NCBI GenBank assembly: GCA_017999135.1
Contig: JAGOBT010000010.1
Coordinates: forward strand, 1 to 18,739
Origin: Burkholderiaceae bacterium
GTDB taxonomy: Bacteria > Pseudomonadota > Gammaproteobacteria > Burkholderiales > Burkholderiaceae_C
Direction: 5' to 3'
Length of the DNA: 18,739 bases
The position numbers were made by a program, and so were the translations under genes. The notes under the pieces are model-generated. The model made no database searches, was not told where the DNA came from, and saw nothing but the letters and a program-made list of their open reading frames with translations. Every line of letters starts with the position of its first letter. Position 1 is the stretch's first letter. This document shows, piece after piece, positions 1-8,070 of this stretch.

Positions 1-2
1 CG

Positions 3-269
3 GTGGAAGCGCTGCTGAAGGCGGTGGAGCGCACCCGCAACGCCAAGCTGCTGGAACTGGCCCAGGCCGCGCTGGAGCGGCACCGCGCCCACATCGCCGA
101 AGCCGAGGCCCTGGCCGAGCGTTGCGGCCTGCTGCAGCGGCTGTGCAGCACCGTGGGCCGCAGCCACCTGCTGGCCCAGGACACCGGCCGGCCGCCGGGC
201 GGGCTGGATCTGCCGCCGCCCCGCGGCAGACCCGGGCGGCGGGCCGTGCCGGCGCAGGCGCCGGCCTGA
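3..269 (+). CDS. 3' end of an unrecognised gene (5' truncated by window edge)
   Basis: The reading frame is open from the first complete codon (a GTG that need not be the start) to a TGA at 267-269, so this is probably the C-terminal 88 residues of a longer protein. The first 45 or so residues are rich in Ala, Leu, Glu and Arg and look like amphipathic helix or coiled coil. The last 30 are a Pro/Gly/Arg-rich, probably disordered tail. I do not recognise the family. It converges on the gamma-glutamyltransferase-family gene, whose stop lies 30 bases further on. The frame is supported mainly by its helix-like composition; a chance open frame in this GC-rich DNA is possible. Confidence 0.45.
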   Translation: MEALLKAVERTRNAKLLELAQAALERHRAHIAEAEALAERCGLLQRLCSTVGRSHLLAQDTGRPPGGLDLPPPRGRPGRRAVPAQAPA

Positions 270-299
270 CCCGGCGGCGCGGGCGCCCGCCCCGGGGCG

Positions 300-1919
300 T
301 CAGTACCCCGCCGCCTGCCCGTCGCGGCGCGAATCGCTGGCGGCCACGTAGCCGTCTTCCAGGTCGTCGCTCAGCTTCCAGATGAACTGGCCGCTGCCGT
401 AGTCCATGTACGGGTCGTTGCTGGCCTCGAACTGGTGGCCCAGCGCCTTCAGCCCGGCCTGCAGCGCCGGTGCCATGGTGTGCTCCAGGTCGATCTTGAG
501 ACCGGTGGCCACCTTCCAGCGCGGGGCGTCGCAGGCCGCCTGCGGCTGCTGGTGGTGCACCAGCATGCGCACCATGGTCTGCAGGTGGCCCTGCGGCTGC
601 ATGTTGCCGCCCATCACGCCGAAGGGCATCTGCGGCTTGCCGTCCTTCGTGAGGAAGCCGGGGATGATGGTGTGGAACGGCCGCTTGCCGCCGGCCACCA
701 CGTTGGGGTGGCTTTCATCCAGCGTGAAGCCATGGCCGCGGTTCTGCAGGCTGACGCCGGTGCCGGGCACCACCACGCCGCTGCCGAAGCCCATGTAGTT
801 GCTCTGGATGAAGCTGATCATCATGCCGCTTTCATCTGCCGCACACATGTAGATGGTGCCGCCGGCCGGTGGCGTGCCGTGCTGGAAATCCTGCGCGCGC
901 TTGGGGTCGATCAGCTTCGCGCGGTCGGCCAGGTAGCCGTCGCTCAGCAGGTCGGCCGGTGTCACCTGGGTCATGGCCGATGCGTCGGCCACCCAGCGGT
1001 AGGTGTCGGCGAAGGCCAGCTTCATGGCCTCGATCTGCAGGTGCTGGCCTTCCAGGCTGTCGACCGGGTAGCGGCCGATGTCCAGGTGGTTCAGCATGCC
1101 CAGCGCCATCAGCGCGGCGATGCCCTGGCCGTTGGGCGGGATCTCGTGCACCGTGTGGCCGGCAAAGTCCTTCTGGATGGGCGTGACCCATTCGGGCTGG
1201 AAGTTGGCCAGGTCGGCCAGGGTCATCGCGCCGCCATGGGCCTTGGCATGCGCCACCAGGGCCTCGGCGATCTCGCCGCGGTAGTAGGCCTCGCCCTGGG
1301 AGGCGGCGATCTTGCGCAGCGTGGCGCCGGCTTCCTGGAACACGAAGCGCTCGCCCGGCTCGGGCGCGCGGCCGCGCGGCATGAAGGCCTGGGCGAAGCC
1401 GGGCAGGTCTTTCAGCAGCGGCACCTGCAGGCCCCACTTGTGGGCGGTGATGCGGCCCACGCCGTGGCCGCGCTCGGCCAGCTCGATGGCGGGCTGCATC
1501 AGGTCGCCGAACGGCAGCTTGCCAAAACGCCTGGACAGCGCCGCCCAGCCGGCCACGGCGCCGGGGGTGGTGACGGTGTCCCAGCCGCGCAGCGGCAGCT
1601 TGTGGCCGTTGGCGTCGCCGTACTTCTGGCGGAAGTAGCCGGGGTTCCAGGCGGCCGGTGCCACGCCGGACGAATTCAGGCCATGCATGGCCTTGCCGTC
1701 CCACAGGATGGCGAAGCAGTCGCTGCCCAGGCCGTTGGAGATGGGCTCGACGATGGTGAGCGCCGCGGCGGCCGCGATGGCGGCGTCGATGGCATTGCCG
1801 CCTTGCTGCAGCATGCGCAGGCCGGCCTGCGAGGCCAGGGGGTGCGAGGTGGCGACGACGTTGCGCGCCATCACCGGGCTGCGCACCGTGGGGTAGGGGT
1901 TGGTCCAGTCGAAGTTCAT
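300..1919 (-). CDS. Gamma-glutamyltransferase-family protein (YwrD-like Ntn hydrolase)
   Basis: 539 residues, about the usual length for the family. These proteins are made as a precursor that cuts itself in front of a Thr, which then acts as nucleophile on gamma-glutamyl or related amide bonds. The N-terminal half has the family blocks MARNVVATSHPLAS (residues 17-30), GGNAIDAAIAA (40-50) and NGLGSDCFA (62-70). The predicted processing site is GGTIY with Thr355 as nucleophile, and a GGNMQPQGH block follows at 437-445. The Arg-containing block that binds the glutamate carboxylate in classical GGT is not seen; GLNSSGVAPAAW (80-91) stands in its place. True gamma-glutamyl activity is therefore uncertain and another amidase or acylase role is possible. 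I chose the ATG at 1919-1917 because homology starts just after it; the frame stays open upstream but with non-family sequence. No clear signal peptide is seen. It lies 58 bases downstream of suhB on the same strand and may be cotranscribed. Confidence 0.9.
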   Translation of the reverse strand: MNFDWTNPYPTVRSPVMARNVVATSHPLASQAGLRMLQQGGNAIDAAIAAAAALTIVEPISNGLGSDCFAILWDGKAMHGLNSSGVAPAAWNPGYFRQKYGDANGHKLPLRGWDTVTTPGAVAGWAALSRRFGKLPFGDLMQPAIELAERGHGVGRITAHKWGLQVPLLKDLPGFAQAFMPRGRAPEPGERFVFQEAGATLRKIAASQGEAYYRGEIAEALVAHAKAHGGAMTLADLANFQPEWVTPIQKDFAGHTVHEIPPNGQGIAALMALGMLNHLDIGRYPVDSLEGQHLQIEAMKLAFADTYRWVADASAMTQVTPADLLSDGYLADRAKLIDPKRAQDFQHGTPPAGGTIYMCAADESGMMISFIQSNYMGFGSGVVVPGTGVSLQNRGHGFTLDESHPNVVAGGKRPFHTIIPGFLTKDGKPQMPFGVMGGNMQPQGHLQTMVRMLVHHQQPQAACDAPRWKVATGLKIDLEHTMAPALQAGLKALGHQFEASNDPYMDYGSGQFIWKLSDDLEDGYVAASDSRRDGQAAGY

Positions 1920-1937
1920 GCCCGCATTGTGGCGGGC
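1920..1937 (-). promoter_or_regulatory. Hairpin abutting the start codon of the GGT-family gene
   Basis: On the minus strand GCCCGC, loop CACAAT, GCGGGC forms a perfect 6-bp GC stem that ends directly against the ATG. No Shine-Dalgarno sequence is visible in the position where it would be expected. The loop CACAAT resembles a weak -10 box, which would give an almost leaderless transcript. Either reading is inference. Confidence 0.35.
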
Positions 1938-1977
1938 TGGCCCGGCCGGGTGTGTCGCCCAGGCTGCAAGACGCCGG

Positions 1978-3099
1978 TCAGTCGTCGCGGCGCTTGGGCA
2001 GCGGCCGGCCGGGCGCCGGCTGGCCGGTGTGGCGCGGGCGGTCGTTGAAATCGGCGCGGGGCGCGCGCGGTGCACGTGCCGGGGCGCTGCTGTCTGCGGC
2101 CGGTGGTGCGTCCACCTTGCGGATGCGCACCGGCTTGCGTTCACGTTCGGCCGAAGGCGCCGGCTCGGTGACAGCGGTGGCGCTGGCCGTTGCATCCGCC
2201 GTCAGCGCGGTGCCGGCCAGGGCATCGGCAGCTGCGGCCAGCGCGCCGGTGTTGGTGTTGGCCGGTGCGGCGTCGGCCGGCTCGTCGGCGCGGATGGCCT
2301 TGCTGTAGGGCGCCAGCAGCGCCACCAGCTGGCCGTAGACCTTCGGGTTGCCGGCCACCACCTCGCGCTGGTACAGAAAGTCGGCGTCGCCGGTGAAGTT
2401 GCCCACCAGGCCGCCGGCCTCGGTGATGATCAGCGAGCCGGCGGCGATGTCCCAGGGGTTCAGGCCGGTCTCGAAGAAGCCGTCGTACCAGCCGGCGGCC
2501 ACGTAGCACAGGTCCAGCGCGGCGGCGCCCGGGCGGCGCACGCCGGCGCAGGCGGCCATGATGGTCTCCAGCATCTTCAGATAGCGCTGGAAGTTGTCGC
2601 CCTTGCGGAACGGGAAGCCGGTGCCGATGAGCGAATCGGCCAGCCGGGTGCGCTTGCTCACGCGCAGGCGTTTGTCGTTGAGGAAGGCGCCGCGCCCGCG
2701 CGAGGCGTAGAACAAGTCGTTGCGGGTGGGGTCGTAGACCACGGCCTGCTCCACCTTGCCGCGGAAGGCCAGCGCGATGCTGACGCAGTACACCGGAAAG
2801 CCATGCAGGAAGTTGGTGGTGCCGTCCAGCGGATCGATGATCCAGGTGAACTCGCTGTGCTTGGCGCCATGCTCGCGGCCGGATTCTTCGGCCAGGATGC
2901 CGTGGCCGGGGTAGGCGGTGAGCAGCGTCTCGATGATGGCCTGCTCGGCCATCTGGTCGATCTCGCTGACGAAATCGTTCGGGCCCTTGCTGCTGATCTT
3001 CAGGATGTCCAGGTCCTGCGAGCCCCGGTTGATGATCGCCCCTGCAGCGCGCGCGGCCTTGATGGCGATGTTGAGCATGGGGTGCAGGGATTGCGACAT
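1978..3099 (-). CDS. suhB: Inositol monophosphatase family protein SuhB
   Basis: 373 residues. The first 270 form a complete Mg2+-dependent inositol-1-phosphatase domain: GILAEESG (67-74) and [15 protein letters not shown] (88-102) supply the metal ligands (Glu71, Asp89, Asp92), and [17 protein letters not shown] (214-230) carries the C-terminal Asp217. In E. coli SuhB (267 residues) also works as an RNA polymerase/Nus accessory factor in rRNA transcription and folding. Residues about 271-373 are an extra low-complexity tail, first Ala/Thr-rich, then Arg/Pro-rich and basic, ending PLPKRRDD. The ATG at 3099-3097 has an AGGA at 3106-3109 six bases upstream and starts the conserved domain directly. 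It diverges from trmJ, the same pairing as in E. coli, and precedes the GGT-family gene by 58 bases. Confidence 0.95.
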   Translation of the reverse strand: MSQSLHPMLNIAIKAARAAGAIINRGSQDLDILKISSKGPNDFVSEIDQMAEQAIIETLLTAYPGHGILAEESGREHGAKHSEFTWIIDPLDGTTNFLHGFPVYCVSIALAFRGKVEQAVVYDPTRNDLFYASRGRGAFLNDKRLRVSKRTRLADSLIGTGFPFRKGDNFQRYLKMLETIMAACAGVRRPGAAALDLCYVAAGWYDGFFETGLNPWDIAAGSLIITEAGGLVGNFTGDADFLYQREVVAGNPKVYGQLVALLAPYSKAIRADEPADAAPANTNTGALAAAADALAGTALTADATASATAVTEPAPSAERERKPVRIRKVDAPPAADSSAPARAPRAPRADFNDRPRHTGQPAPGRPLPKRRDD

Positions 3100-3166
3100 G
3101 GGGTGTCCTGGAAAGGCGTGGAGCAGGGCGGCAGAAAGAAAGAGCGGTGGCGCGGCGGTGGACGGC

Positions 3167-3970
3167 ATGGCCGCACCGGACAATCACGCAAGCACCCCTG
3201 GAGTTTACCCGCACGTGACCGCCAACACGCCGCTCGCCGCCCACGATGCCACCCGCTTCGTGCTGTTGAACACCAGCCATGCCGGCAACGTGGGCGCGGC
3301 CGCCCGGGCGATGAAGGTGATGGGCTTTTCCGACCTGGTGCTGGTGGCGCCGCGCTTTGCCGACGTGGCCAGCCACGAGGACGCGGTGGCCATGGCCAGC
3401 GGCGCGGCCGACATCCTGGTGCGCGCCCGGGTGGTGCCCACGCTGGCCGACGCGCTGGACGGCATCAGCTTTGCCTGCGCCACCGCGATGACGCCACGCG
3501 ACTTCGGCCCGCCCACCTGTGCCCCGCGTGAGCGGCTGCCGGCCCTGGCCGCCGAAGTGGCCGCCGGCACGCAGACCGTGGCCTTCGTCTTCGGCAGCGA
3601 GCGTTTCGGCATGGCCAACGCCGACGTGTGGCGCTGCCATGTGTGCCTCAGCATCCCCAGCGCGCCTGACTACGGGTCACTCAACCTGGCGCAGGCGCTG
3701 CAGTGCATCGCCTACGACTGGCGCTGCGCGCTGGGGGCCTGGCCGGTGCAGGCCCGCACCGCGGCCACCGTGCCGGCCGACGGCGCGGCCGTTGCCGGTG
3801 CGCTGGACCACTGGCAGCAGGTGCTGGAGCAGATCGGCTTTCTCGACCCCGCGGCGCCCAAGCGGCTGATGCCGCGGCTGCAGCAGTTGATCCAGCGCGC
3901 CCAGCCCACGGCCGAGGAACTGCACATCCTGCGCGGCATCGCCCGCGCCGTCGGCAAGGCCGGCGGTTGA
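3167..3970 (+). CDS. trmJ: tRNA (cytidine/uridine-2'-O-)-methyltransferase TrmJ
   Basis: 267 residues; E. coli TrmJ has 246. TrmJ methylates the 2'-OH of tRNA position 32 using S-adenosylmethionine. The SPOUT fold motifs are all present: [16 protein letters not shown] (35-50), VFGSERFGM (141-149), and [18 protein letters not shown] (162-179), which forms the knot that binds the cofactor. A helical C-terminal extension (about 190-267), typical of TrmJ, follows. I used the ATG at 3167, preceded by GGTGGA; a GTG at 3215 behind a GGAG would give a protein 16 residues shorter and is also possible, because the conserved part starts at residue 29. The gene diverges from suhB with 67 bases between starts and converges on the SDR gene. 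Confidence 0.93.
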   Translation: MAAPDNHASTPGVYPHVTANTPLAAHDATRFVLLNTSHAGNVGAAARAMKVMGFSDLVLVAPRFADVASHEDAVAMASGAADILVRARVVPTLADALDGISFACATAMTPRDFGPPTCAPRERLPALAAEVAAGTQTVAFVFGSERFGMANADVWRCHVCLSIPSAPDYGSLNLAQALQCIAYDWRCALGAWPVQARTAATVPADGAAVAGALDHWQQVLEQIGFLDPAAPKRLMPRLQQLIQRAQPTAEELHILRGIARAVGKAGG

Positions 3971-3997
3971 TCAACCAGGCCGGCGGCTGATCGACCA
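3958..3997 (+). repeat. 20-bp tandem direct repeat across the trmJ stop codon
   Basis: Two adjacent 20-base units, 3958-3977 and 3978-3997, differ at two positions (TTGATCAA against CTGATCGA in the core). A third partial unit follows at 3998-4009. The first unit contains the trmJ stop TGA (3968-3970) and the second repeats a TGA in the same frame at 3988-3990. Confidence 0.8.
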
Positions 3998-4003
3998 GGC
4001 CAG

Positions 4004-4735
4004 CTACCAGGGCAGGCGCTGGCCGTCGTAGGCGACGAAGGCTCCGCTGTCGGCGGGCGTCAAGCCATCCAGCGTGGCCAGCATCTGGGCGGTGGCCAGG
4101 TCGGCCGGGCGGCCGATCTCGCCACCGCGGAACGGTGCCGACAGCCCGGTGCTGACCGTGCCCGGGTGCAGCGCCACCACCACGGTGTGCGGCTGGCTGC
4201 GGCGCAGCTCGATGGCGGCGGTGGCCAGCAGCATGTTCAGCGCCGCCTTGCTGGCGCGGTAGCTGTACCAGCCGCCCAGTCGGTTGTCGCCGATGCTGCC
4301 CACCTTGGCCGACAGCATCGCCAGCAGCGCGCGCTGCCGGTCCAGCAGCGGGCTGAAGTGGCGCAGCAGCAGGGCCGGGCCGATGGCATTGGCGGTGAAG
4401 GTGGCCAGCAGCTGGGCCTGGTGCAGGTCACCCAGCTTCTTCTCGGGCTGGAAGCCCGGGCCGTGCAGCAGGCCGGCGGCGTTGACCAGCAGGTGGAAGC
4501 GCCCGGCCGGCGCCAGGGCCGCGGCGGCGGCGGCCACGCTGGCCTCGTCGGCCAGGTCCAGCGCCGGGCTGGACCCGCGGTGCAGCCCCACCACCGCAGC
4601 GCAGCGCGGATCGGCCTGCAGCGCCTGCACGAAGGCCGCGCCGATGCCGCCGCGCGCGCCCACCACCAGCGCCCGGTAGCCGACGGGCAGCGAGGCCAGC
4701 GACACCGGCCCCGCCTGGGTCGTGCCGCCGCTCAT
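4004..4735 (-). CDS. Short-chain dehydrogenase/reductase (C-factor-like SDR)
   Basis: 243 residues, the normal size for a classical NAD(P)-dependent SDR. The Rossmann glycine motif is VVGARGGIGAAF (24-35 region). An NAAG motif (VNAAGLL) follows, then the catalytic Ser in MLSAKVGSI and the catalytic YxxxK in YSYRASKAAL. HPGTVSTGLSAPF follows where SDRs carry the PG motif. The overall pattern is that of the C-factor/CsgA-like branch, for which the substrate is generally unknown. The ATG (4735-4733) overlaps the TGA of the upstream FHA gene as ATGA, so translation is probably coupled. It is the last gene of the protease-FHA-SDR cluster and converges with trmJ. Confidence 0.9.
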   Translation of the reverse strand: MSGGTTQAGPVSLASLPVGYRALVVGARGGIGAAFVQALQADPRCAAVVGLHRGSSPALDLADEASVAAAAAALAPAGRFHLLVNAAGLLHGPGFQPEKKLGDLHQAQLLATFTANAIGPALLLRHFSPLLDRQRALLAMLSAKVGSIGDNRLGGWYSYRASKAALNMLLATAAIELRRSQPHTVVVALHPGTVSTGLSAPFRGGEIGRPADLATAQMLATLDGLTPADSGAFVAYDGQRLPW

Positions 4736-5781
4736 GGCCCGGTGTCGCCGCTGTCGGCGTCTTCTGCTGCCGCTGCGCGGGCCTGCTGCTGCAGCGCGTC
4801 GCGCAGCGGCACCATGGCATCGCCCACCGCCGGCAGCGGCGTGGTGACGCCCCAGCGCAAGGCCGGCATCGGCAGCGTCGGCATGTAGGGGGCACTGAAC
4901 ACCCGACCCAGTTGGCGCTGGTTGATCACCCCGGTCACCACCACGCCGGCCAGCAGCACCGTGGCCAGCGCGGCGTTGATGGCCCATGCGCGCTGCGGCA
5001 GCAACTGGCGCAGGTGGCTGCGCACCACCAGCATGCCCAGGAGCGGCAGCCCCCATTGGTTGTAGACCTGCCACAGCCAGGGCCAGCCGAAGGCGGCAGC
5101 CGTGGTGGGCACCAGCAGGTCCACCACCTCGTAGACCAGCAGCCAGGCCAGGGCGATCGCAGCATGGCTGCTGAACTCGAAGCCGTGGCGGAACAGCTTG
5201 GAGCCCAGCGCCCACAGGCCGCACCACACGGCCAGCCCAGTGGGCAGGCCCAGCAGCCAGGGCAGCCATTCGACCAGGTCGGCGCCGGGGTCCAGCTGCA
5301 CCCAGCGGTGCAGCACCTGCGCCGCCACCCAGGCAGCCAGCAGGACCCACAGCGCCGCGCCGGCCACGCTGGGCTGGGCCAGCGGCCATTCAGGCGCCAC
5401 CGGCGCGCCGGCCAGCCGCAGCCGCAGGCGCTGCCCGCCGATGGCCAGCACCCCGCCGGCGGCCGGCAGCGGCATCTGTTCACCGGCACGCAGGCGGCGC
5501 CGGCCGATCTGCAGGCCGTTGCGGCTGTCGCCCACCTGCACCTGCGGCAGGCCGTCGGCACCCAGGGTCAGCGTGGCGTGGTGGGGCGCCACATGCGGGT
5601 CGTCCAGCACCCAGGTGTTGTCGAGCGCGCGGCCCAGTGTCACCGGCCAGGCGTGCACGTCCAGCGTGCGGCGCGCGCGGCCGTCGCGGTCGAGCAGCTC
5701 GATCAGCGCGAGGCGGGCTTCGGGGCGGCGGCCGGGGCGGTCTTCGGGCGGGTCTGCGGGGATGGCGGCGTGGTCGTCCAA
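4732..5781 (-). CDS. FHA-domain integral membrane protein
   Basis: 349 residues from the proposed TTG start. A forkhead-associated domain, normally a phosphothreonine-binding module, spans about residues 45-122: WPVTLGR (Gly50-Arg51), DDPHVAPHHATLTL with His68, and DSRNGL with Asn88-Gly89. After it come about five hydrophobic segments (near 139-157, 168-197, 207-226, 243-255, 266-286), and then a polar Ala/Asp-rich tail. The N-terminal FHA domain is therefore probably cytoplasmic, tethered to the inner membrane. No kinase or phosphatase domain is present. No ATG is available near the domain; the TTG at 5781 has GGAGG seven bases upstream. A CTG at 5706, overlapping the protease stop as CTGA, is the alternative. 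The gene overlaps the protease gene by 79 bases in another frame. Confidence 0.82.
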   Translation of the reverse strand: MDDHAAIPADPPEDRPGRRPEARLALIELLDRDGRARRTLDVHAWPVTLGRALDNTWVLDDPHVAPHHATLTLGADGLPQVQVGDSRNGLQIGRRRLRAGEQMPLPAAGGVLAIGGQRLRLRLAGAPVAPEWPLAQPSVAGAALWVLLAAWVAAQVLHRWVQLDPGADLVEWLPWLLGLPTGLAVWCGLWALGSKLFRHGFEFSSHAAIALAWLLVYEVVDLLVPTTAAAFGWPWLWQVYNQWGLPLLGMLVVRSHLRQLLPQRAWAINAALATVLLAGVVVTGVINQRQLGRVFSAPYMPTLPMPALRWGVTTPLPAVGDAMVPLRDALQQQARAAAAEDADSGDTGP

Positions 5782-7178
5782 CCGAAGCCCTCCAGGTAGT
5801 GGCGCGCCAGGCGCTGCGCGTTGTCGAAGCTCAGGGCCTGGGCGTCCAGCCGGCCCTGCACGCCAGCGTGGCTGCTGTCCAGCGACGCGGTGAGCACGCT
5901 CAGGTCGAACAGCTGCGGCAGCTTCTTGTAGGCCTGCAGGCACACCACCGCGCGCAGCGGCAGCCCGCCGCCGGCCGCCACGGTGCGCTCGGTGCACTGG
6001 GCGGCCACGCGGTGGGCGTCGCGCCGGCCCACCACCTCGTTGTGGAAGCTGTCGTTGTAGCGCTGCTGGAAGCGCAGTGCGCCCAGGTTGCTGCCGTCGT
6101 AGGTTTCATGGCGCACGCTGATGGTGCCGGTGCGCAGGCGCTCGTCGACGAACACGGCGCTGTCCATCGTGCAGTCGCTGCGCTCGAACACCAGGCCGCG
6201 GGTGGCCGTGTTGGTGCCGCTGCCCCAGCAGCGCGAGAAGGCCTCCATCGGCACCGGGATGCGGTAGCGCGGGTGGCTGGCGGCGCGCCAGGGCTGCTGG
6301 ATGAAGGCATCGACCAGGCCGGCCTGGTGCGCCAGCAGCTGGCGCTCGATCTCGGCATGCACCGGCTGGGTGATGGGCGTGGCGTTGCGCCCGCGCGCCA
6401 GCAGCGCCTGGGCCAGCGCCGCCGGCACCAGGAAGCTGACCTGTTCACCGTCTCGCCGGGCCGCCACGTTCACGCCCACCAGCCGGCCCTGCGCGTCCAG
6501 CGCCGGGCCGCCGCTCATGCCGCCGCTGAGCGACCCGCCGAAGAACAGCGTGGGCAGGTAGTGGCGCTCGGCCAGGCCGTTGTAGGCGCCTTCGGTGACG
6601 GCGAAGCCCACGTCCAGCGGGTTGCCCAGCGAGTAGATGCGCGCGCCGCGCTCGGGCTCGCTGCCCGGCCCGTCCGATGCGCGGAACGGCACGGCGCCGC
6701 GTCCGCGCAGCGGCGCCGGATCGGCCGGCTTCAGCAGCGCCAGGTCATGCAGCACGTCGAAGGCCAGCAACTGCAGCGCACCCTGCTGGCCGTCGACCGT
6801 GGCGTAGACCAGCCGGTGGCGCTGCGGTGCCAGCGCGTAGCTGCTGACCACGTGGTAATTGGTGATCAGGTGCCCCTCGGCCGTGACCAGGAAGGCCGAG
6901 CCCACCGACGACTGGCTGTCCTGCGTCTTCAGCAGGGTGCGCACCTGCAGCAGGCGGGGCTGCATCTCGGCGTAGATGCGCTGGCCGGTGCCCGACACCG
7001 CCCCGGCCGCTGATGCCGCCGGCGCGGCTGGTGCTGCAACGGCCGCCGGCGGCTCGGCCGCTGGCAGGGCCAGGCTGGCGGTGCCCAGGGCCAGCGCCAG
7101 GGTGGTGCGCAGCCCGGCCACCCGCCCGGCCCGGGCGGGCGGGCAGCGGCGGGCAGGCGGGCGCAGAGGGGCTGACAC
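5703..7178 (-). CDS. Secreted trypsin-like serine protease with extra C-terminal domain
   Basis: 491 residues from GTG 7178. An N-terminal export signal runs to about residue 42 (hydrophobic [16 protein letters not shown]), followed by an Ala/Pro linker. The S1-type protease domain, about 65-265, has the triad His109 (TNYHVV), Asp145 (HDLALLK) and Ser222 (GGMSGGPAL), with GSAFLV and YSLGNP blocks as in HtrA-like proteases. No PDZ domain follows. Instead there are about 220 residues I do not recognise, with four Cys (RCWG, DCTM, QCTE, VCLQ) that could form two disulfides, and a Pro/Ala/Lys tail. This suits a periplasmic or surface location. The start is uncertain: a GTG at 7121 (residue 20) would give a shorter and more standard signal peptide. 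It is first in a cluster with the FHA and SDR genes and diverges from cysE. Confidence 0.87.
   Translation of the reverse strand: MSAPLRPPARRCPPARAGRVAGLRTTLALALGTASLALPAAEPPAAVAAPAAPAASAAGAVSGTGQRIYAEMQPRLLQVRTLLKTQDSQSSVGSAFLVTAEGHLITNYHVVSSYALAPQRHRLVYATVDGQQGALQLLAFDVLHDLALLKPADPAPLRGRGAVPFRASDGPGSEPERGARIYSLGNPLDVGFAVTEGAYNGLAERHYLPTLFFGGSLSGGMSGGPALDAQGRLVGVNVAARRDGEQVSFLVPAALAQALLARGRNATPITQPVHAEIERQLLAHQAGLVDAFIQQPWRAASHPRYRIPVPMEAFSRCWGSGTNTATRGLVFERSDCTMDSAVFVDERLRTGTISVRHETYDGSNLGALRFQQRYNDSFHNEVVGRRDAHRVAAQCTERTVAAGGGLPLRAVVCLQAYKKLPQLFDLSVLTASLDSSHAGVQGRLDAQALSFDNAQRLARHYLEGFGWTTTPPSPQTRPKTAPAAAPKPASR
5789..5793 (-). promoter_or_regulatory. Ribosome binding site supporting a TTG start of the FHA gene
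   Basis: GGAGG on the minus strand lies seven bases before TTG (5781-5779), inside the end of the protease gene. It is the only good Shine-Dalgarno sequence near the start of this reading frame and decides the start choice. Confidence 0.55.
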
Positions 7179-7184
7179 GCAGGC

Positions 7185-7190
7185 AGTGTA
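7185..7190 (-). promoter_or_regulatory. Possible -10 box for the protease gene (TACACT)
   Basis: TACACT on the minus strand ends six bases before the GTG at 7178, which would give a leaderless transcript, or a leader of about 57 bases if the GTG at 7121 is used. No good -35 box is visible. Confidence 0.3.
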
Positions 7191-7238
7191 GGCGTCGTGG
7201 CCTGCCGGCGCGCCCCTGCACGCTGCGCAGGCCCGCAC

Positions 7239-7244
7239 TACACT
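7239..7244 (+). promoter_or_regulatory. Possible -10 box for cysE (TACACT)
   Basis: TACACT stands 27 bases before the cysE ATG. It mirrors the minus-strand TACACT of the divergent protease gene. A convincing -35 box is not seen. Confidence 0.35.
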
Positions 7245-7271
7245 GGCCAGCCGTTTGTTGCGAGCACTGCC

Positions 7272-8051
7272 ATGTTCAGCCGCCTCCGTGAAGACATCGC
7301 CTGCATTCGCGAGCGCGACCCCGCCGCGCGCTCGGCCTGGGAGGTGCTGACCTGTTACCCGGGCCTGCATGCGGTGATCTGGCACCGCTGGGCCCACCTG
7401 GCCTGGACGCACGGCTTCAAGTGGCTGGGGCGCTTCCTGTCGCACATCGGCCGCTTTCTCACCGGCATCGAGATCCACCCCGGCGCCACGGTGGGTCGGC
7501 GGGTGTTCATCGACCACGGCATGGGCGTGGTGGTGGGCGAGACGGCCGAGATCGGCGACGACTGCACCATCTACCAGGGTGTGACGCTGGGCGGCACCAG
7601 CCTGGGCCGCGGCACCAAGCGCCACCCCACCTTGGGCAAGGGCGTGATCGTCGGCGCCAATGCGCAGGTGCTGGGTGGCTTCACCGTGGGCGACGGCGCC
7701 CGCGTGGGGTCCAGCGCGGTGGTGATGAAGCCGGTGCCCCCGGGCGCCACGGCGGTCGGCAACCCGGCACGCATCATCCAGGCTGACGCCGAGGCCCAGC
7801 GTGAACAGGCCGCCGCCAAGATGGGCTTCTCGGCCTACGGCGTGACCAGCGGCGACGACCCGGTGTCGCAGGCCATGAAGGGCCTGATCGACAACGCCAG
7901 CAGCCAGGAGCACCAGATCACGCTGCTGTGGCAGGCGATCGAGAAGCTCTCGTCCGGCGCGCGTGAACTGCCCGGCACCGACTGCGTGCCGCAGGACGCC
8001 CAGACCAGCGAAGTCTTCGACGCCGCCCGGCTGAGCCGGCTGGTGAAGTAG
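7272..8051 (+). CDS. cysE: Serine O-acetyltransferase CysE
   Basis: 259 residues. The enzyme acetylates L-serine with acetyl-CoA, the first step of cysteine synthesis. A short helical N-terminal domain precedes a left-handed beta-helix built from hexapeptide repeats (about 66-170). The catalytic block is [17 protein letters not shown] with Asp81-His82, and the acetyl-CoA loop region [20 protein letters not shown] follows (103-122). This is the compact plant/NifP-like form, with a shorter N-terminal helix bundle than E. coli CysE (273 residues). The C-terminal stretch of about 90 residues is longer than usual and mostly helical and polar. The ATG is the natural start because the conserved region begins at residue 3. 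It diverges from the protease gene and converges on mogA with only 19 bases between. Confidence 0.95.
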   Translation: MFSRLREDIACIRERDPAARSAWEVLTCYPGLHAVIWHRWAHLAWTHGFKWLGRFLSHIGRFLTGIEIHPGATVGRRVFIDHGMGVVVGETAEIGDDCTIYQGVTLGGTSLGRGTKRHPTLGKGVIVGANAQVLGGFTVGDGARVGSSAVVMKPVPPGATAVGNPARIIQADAEAQREQAAAKMGFSAYGVTSGDDPVSQAMKGLIDNASSQEHQITLLWQAIEKLSSGARELPGTDCVPQDAQTSEVFDAARLSRLVK

Positions 8052-8070
8052 CCGCAGCGGCCCGGGCGAT

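Noticed and set aside
435..2048. Long plus-strand open frame opposite the GGT-family gene
   Set aside because: It lies antisense to a well-supported gene, is His/Gly/Ala-rich and has no recognisable motif; such frames are common mirror effects of GC-rich codon use.
1900..3531. 543-codon plus-strand open frame across suhB and trmJ
   Set aside because: It is antisense to suhB and out of frame with trmJ; composition is that of a shadow frame.
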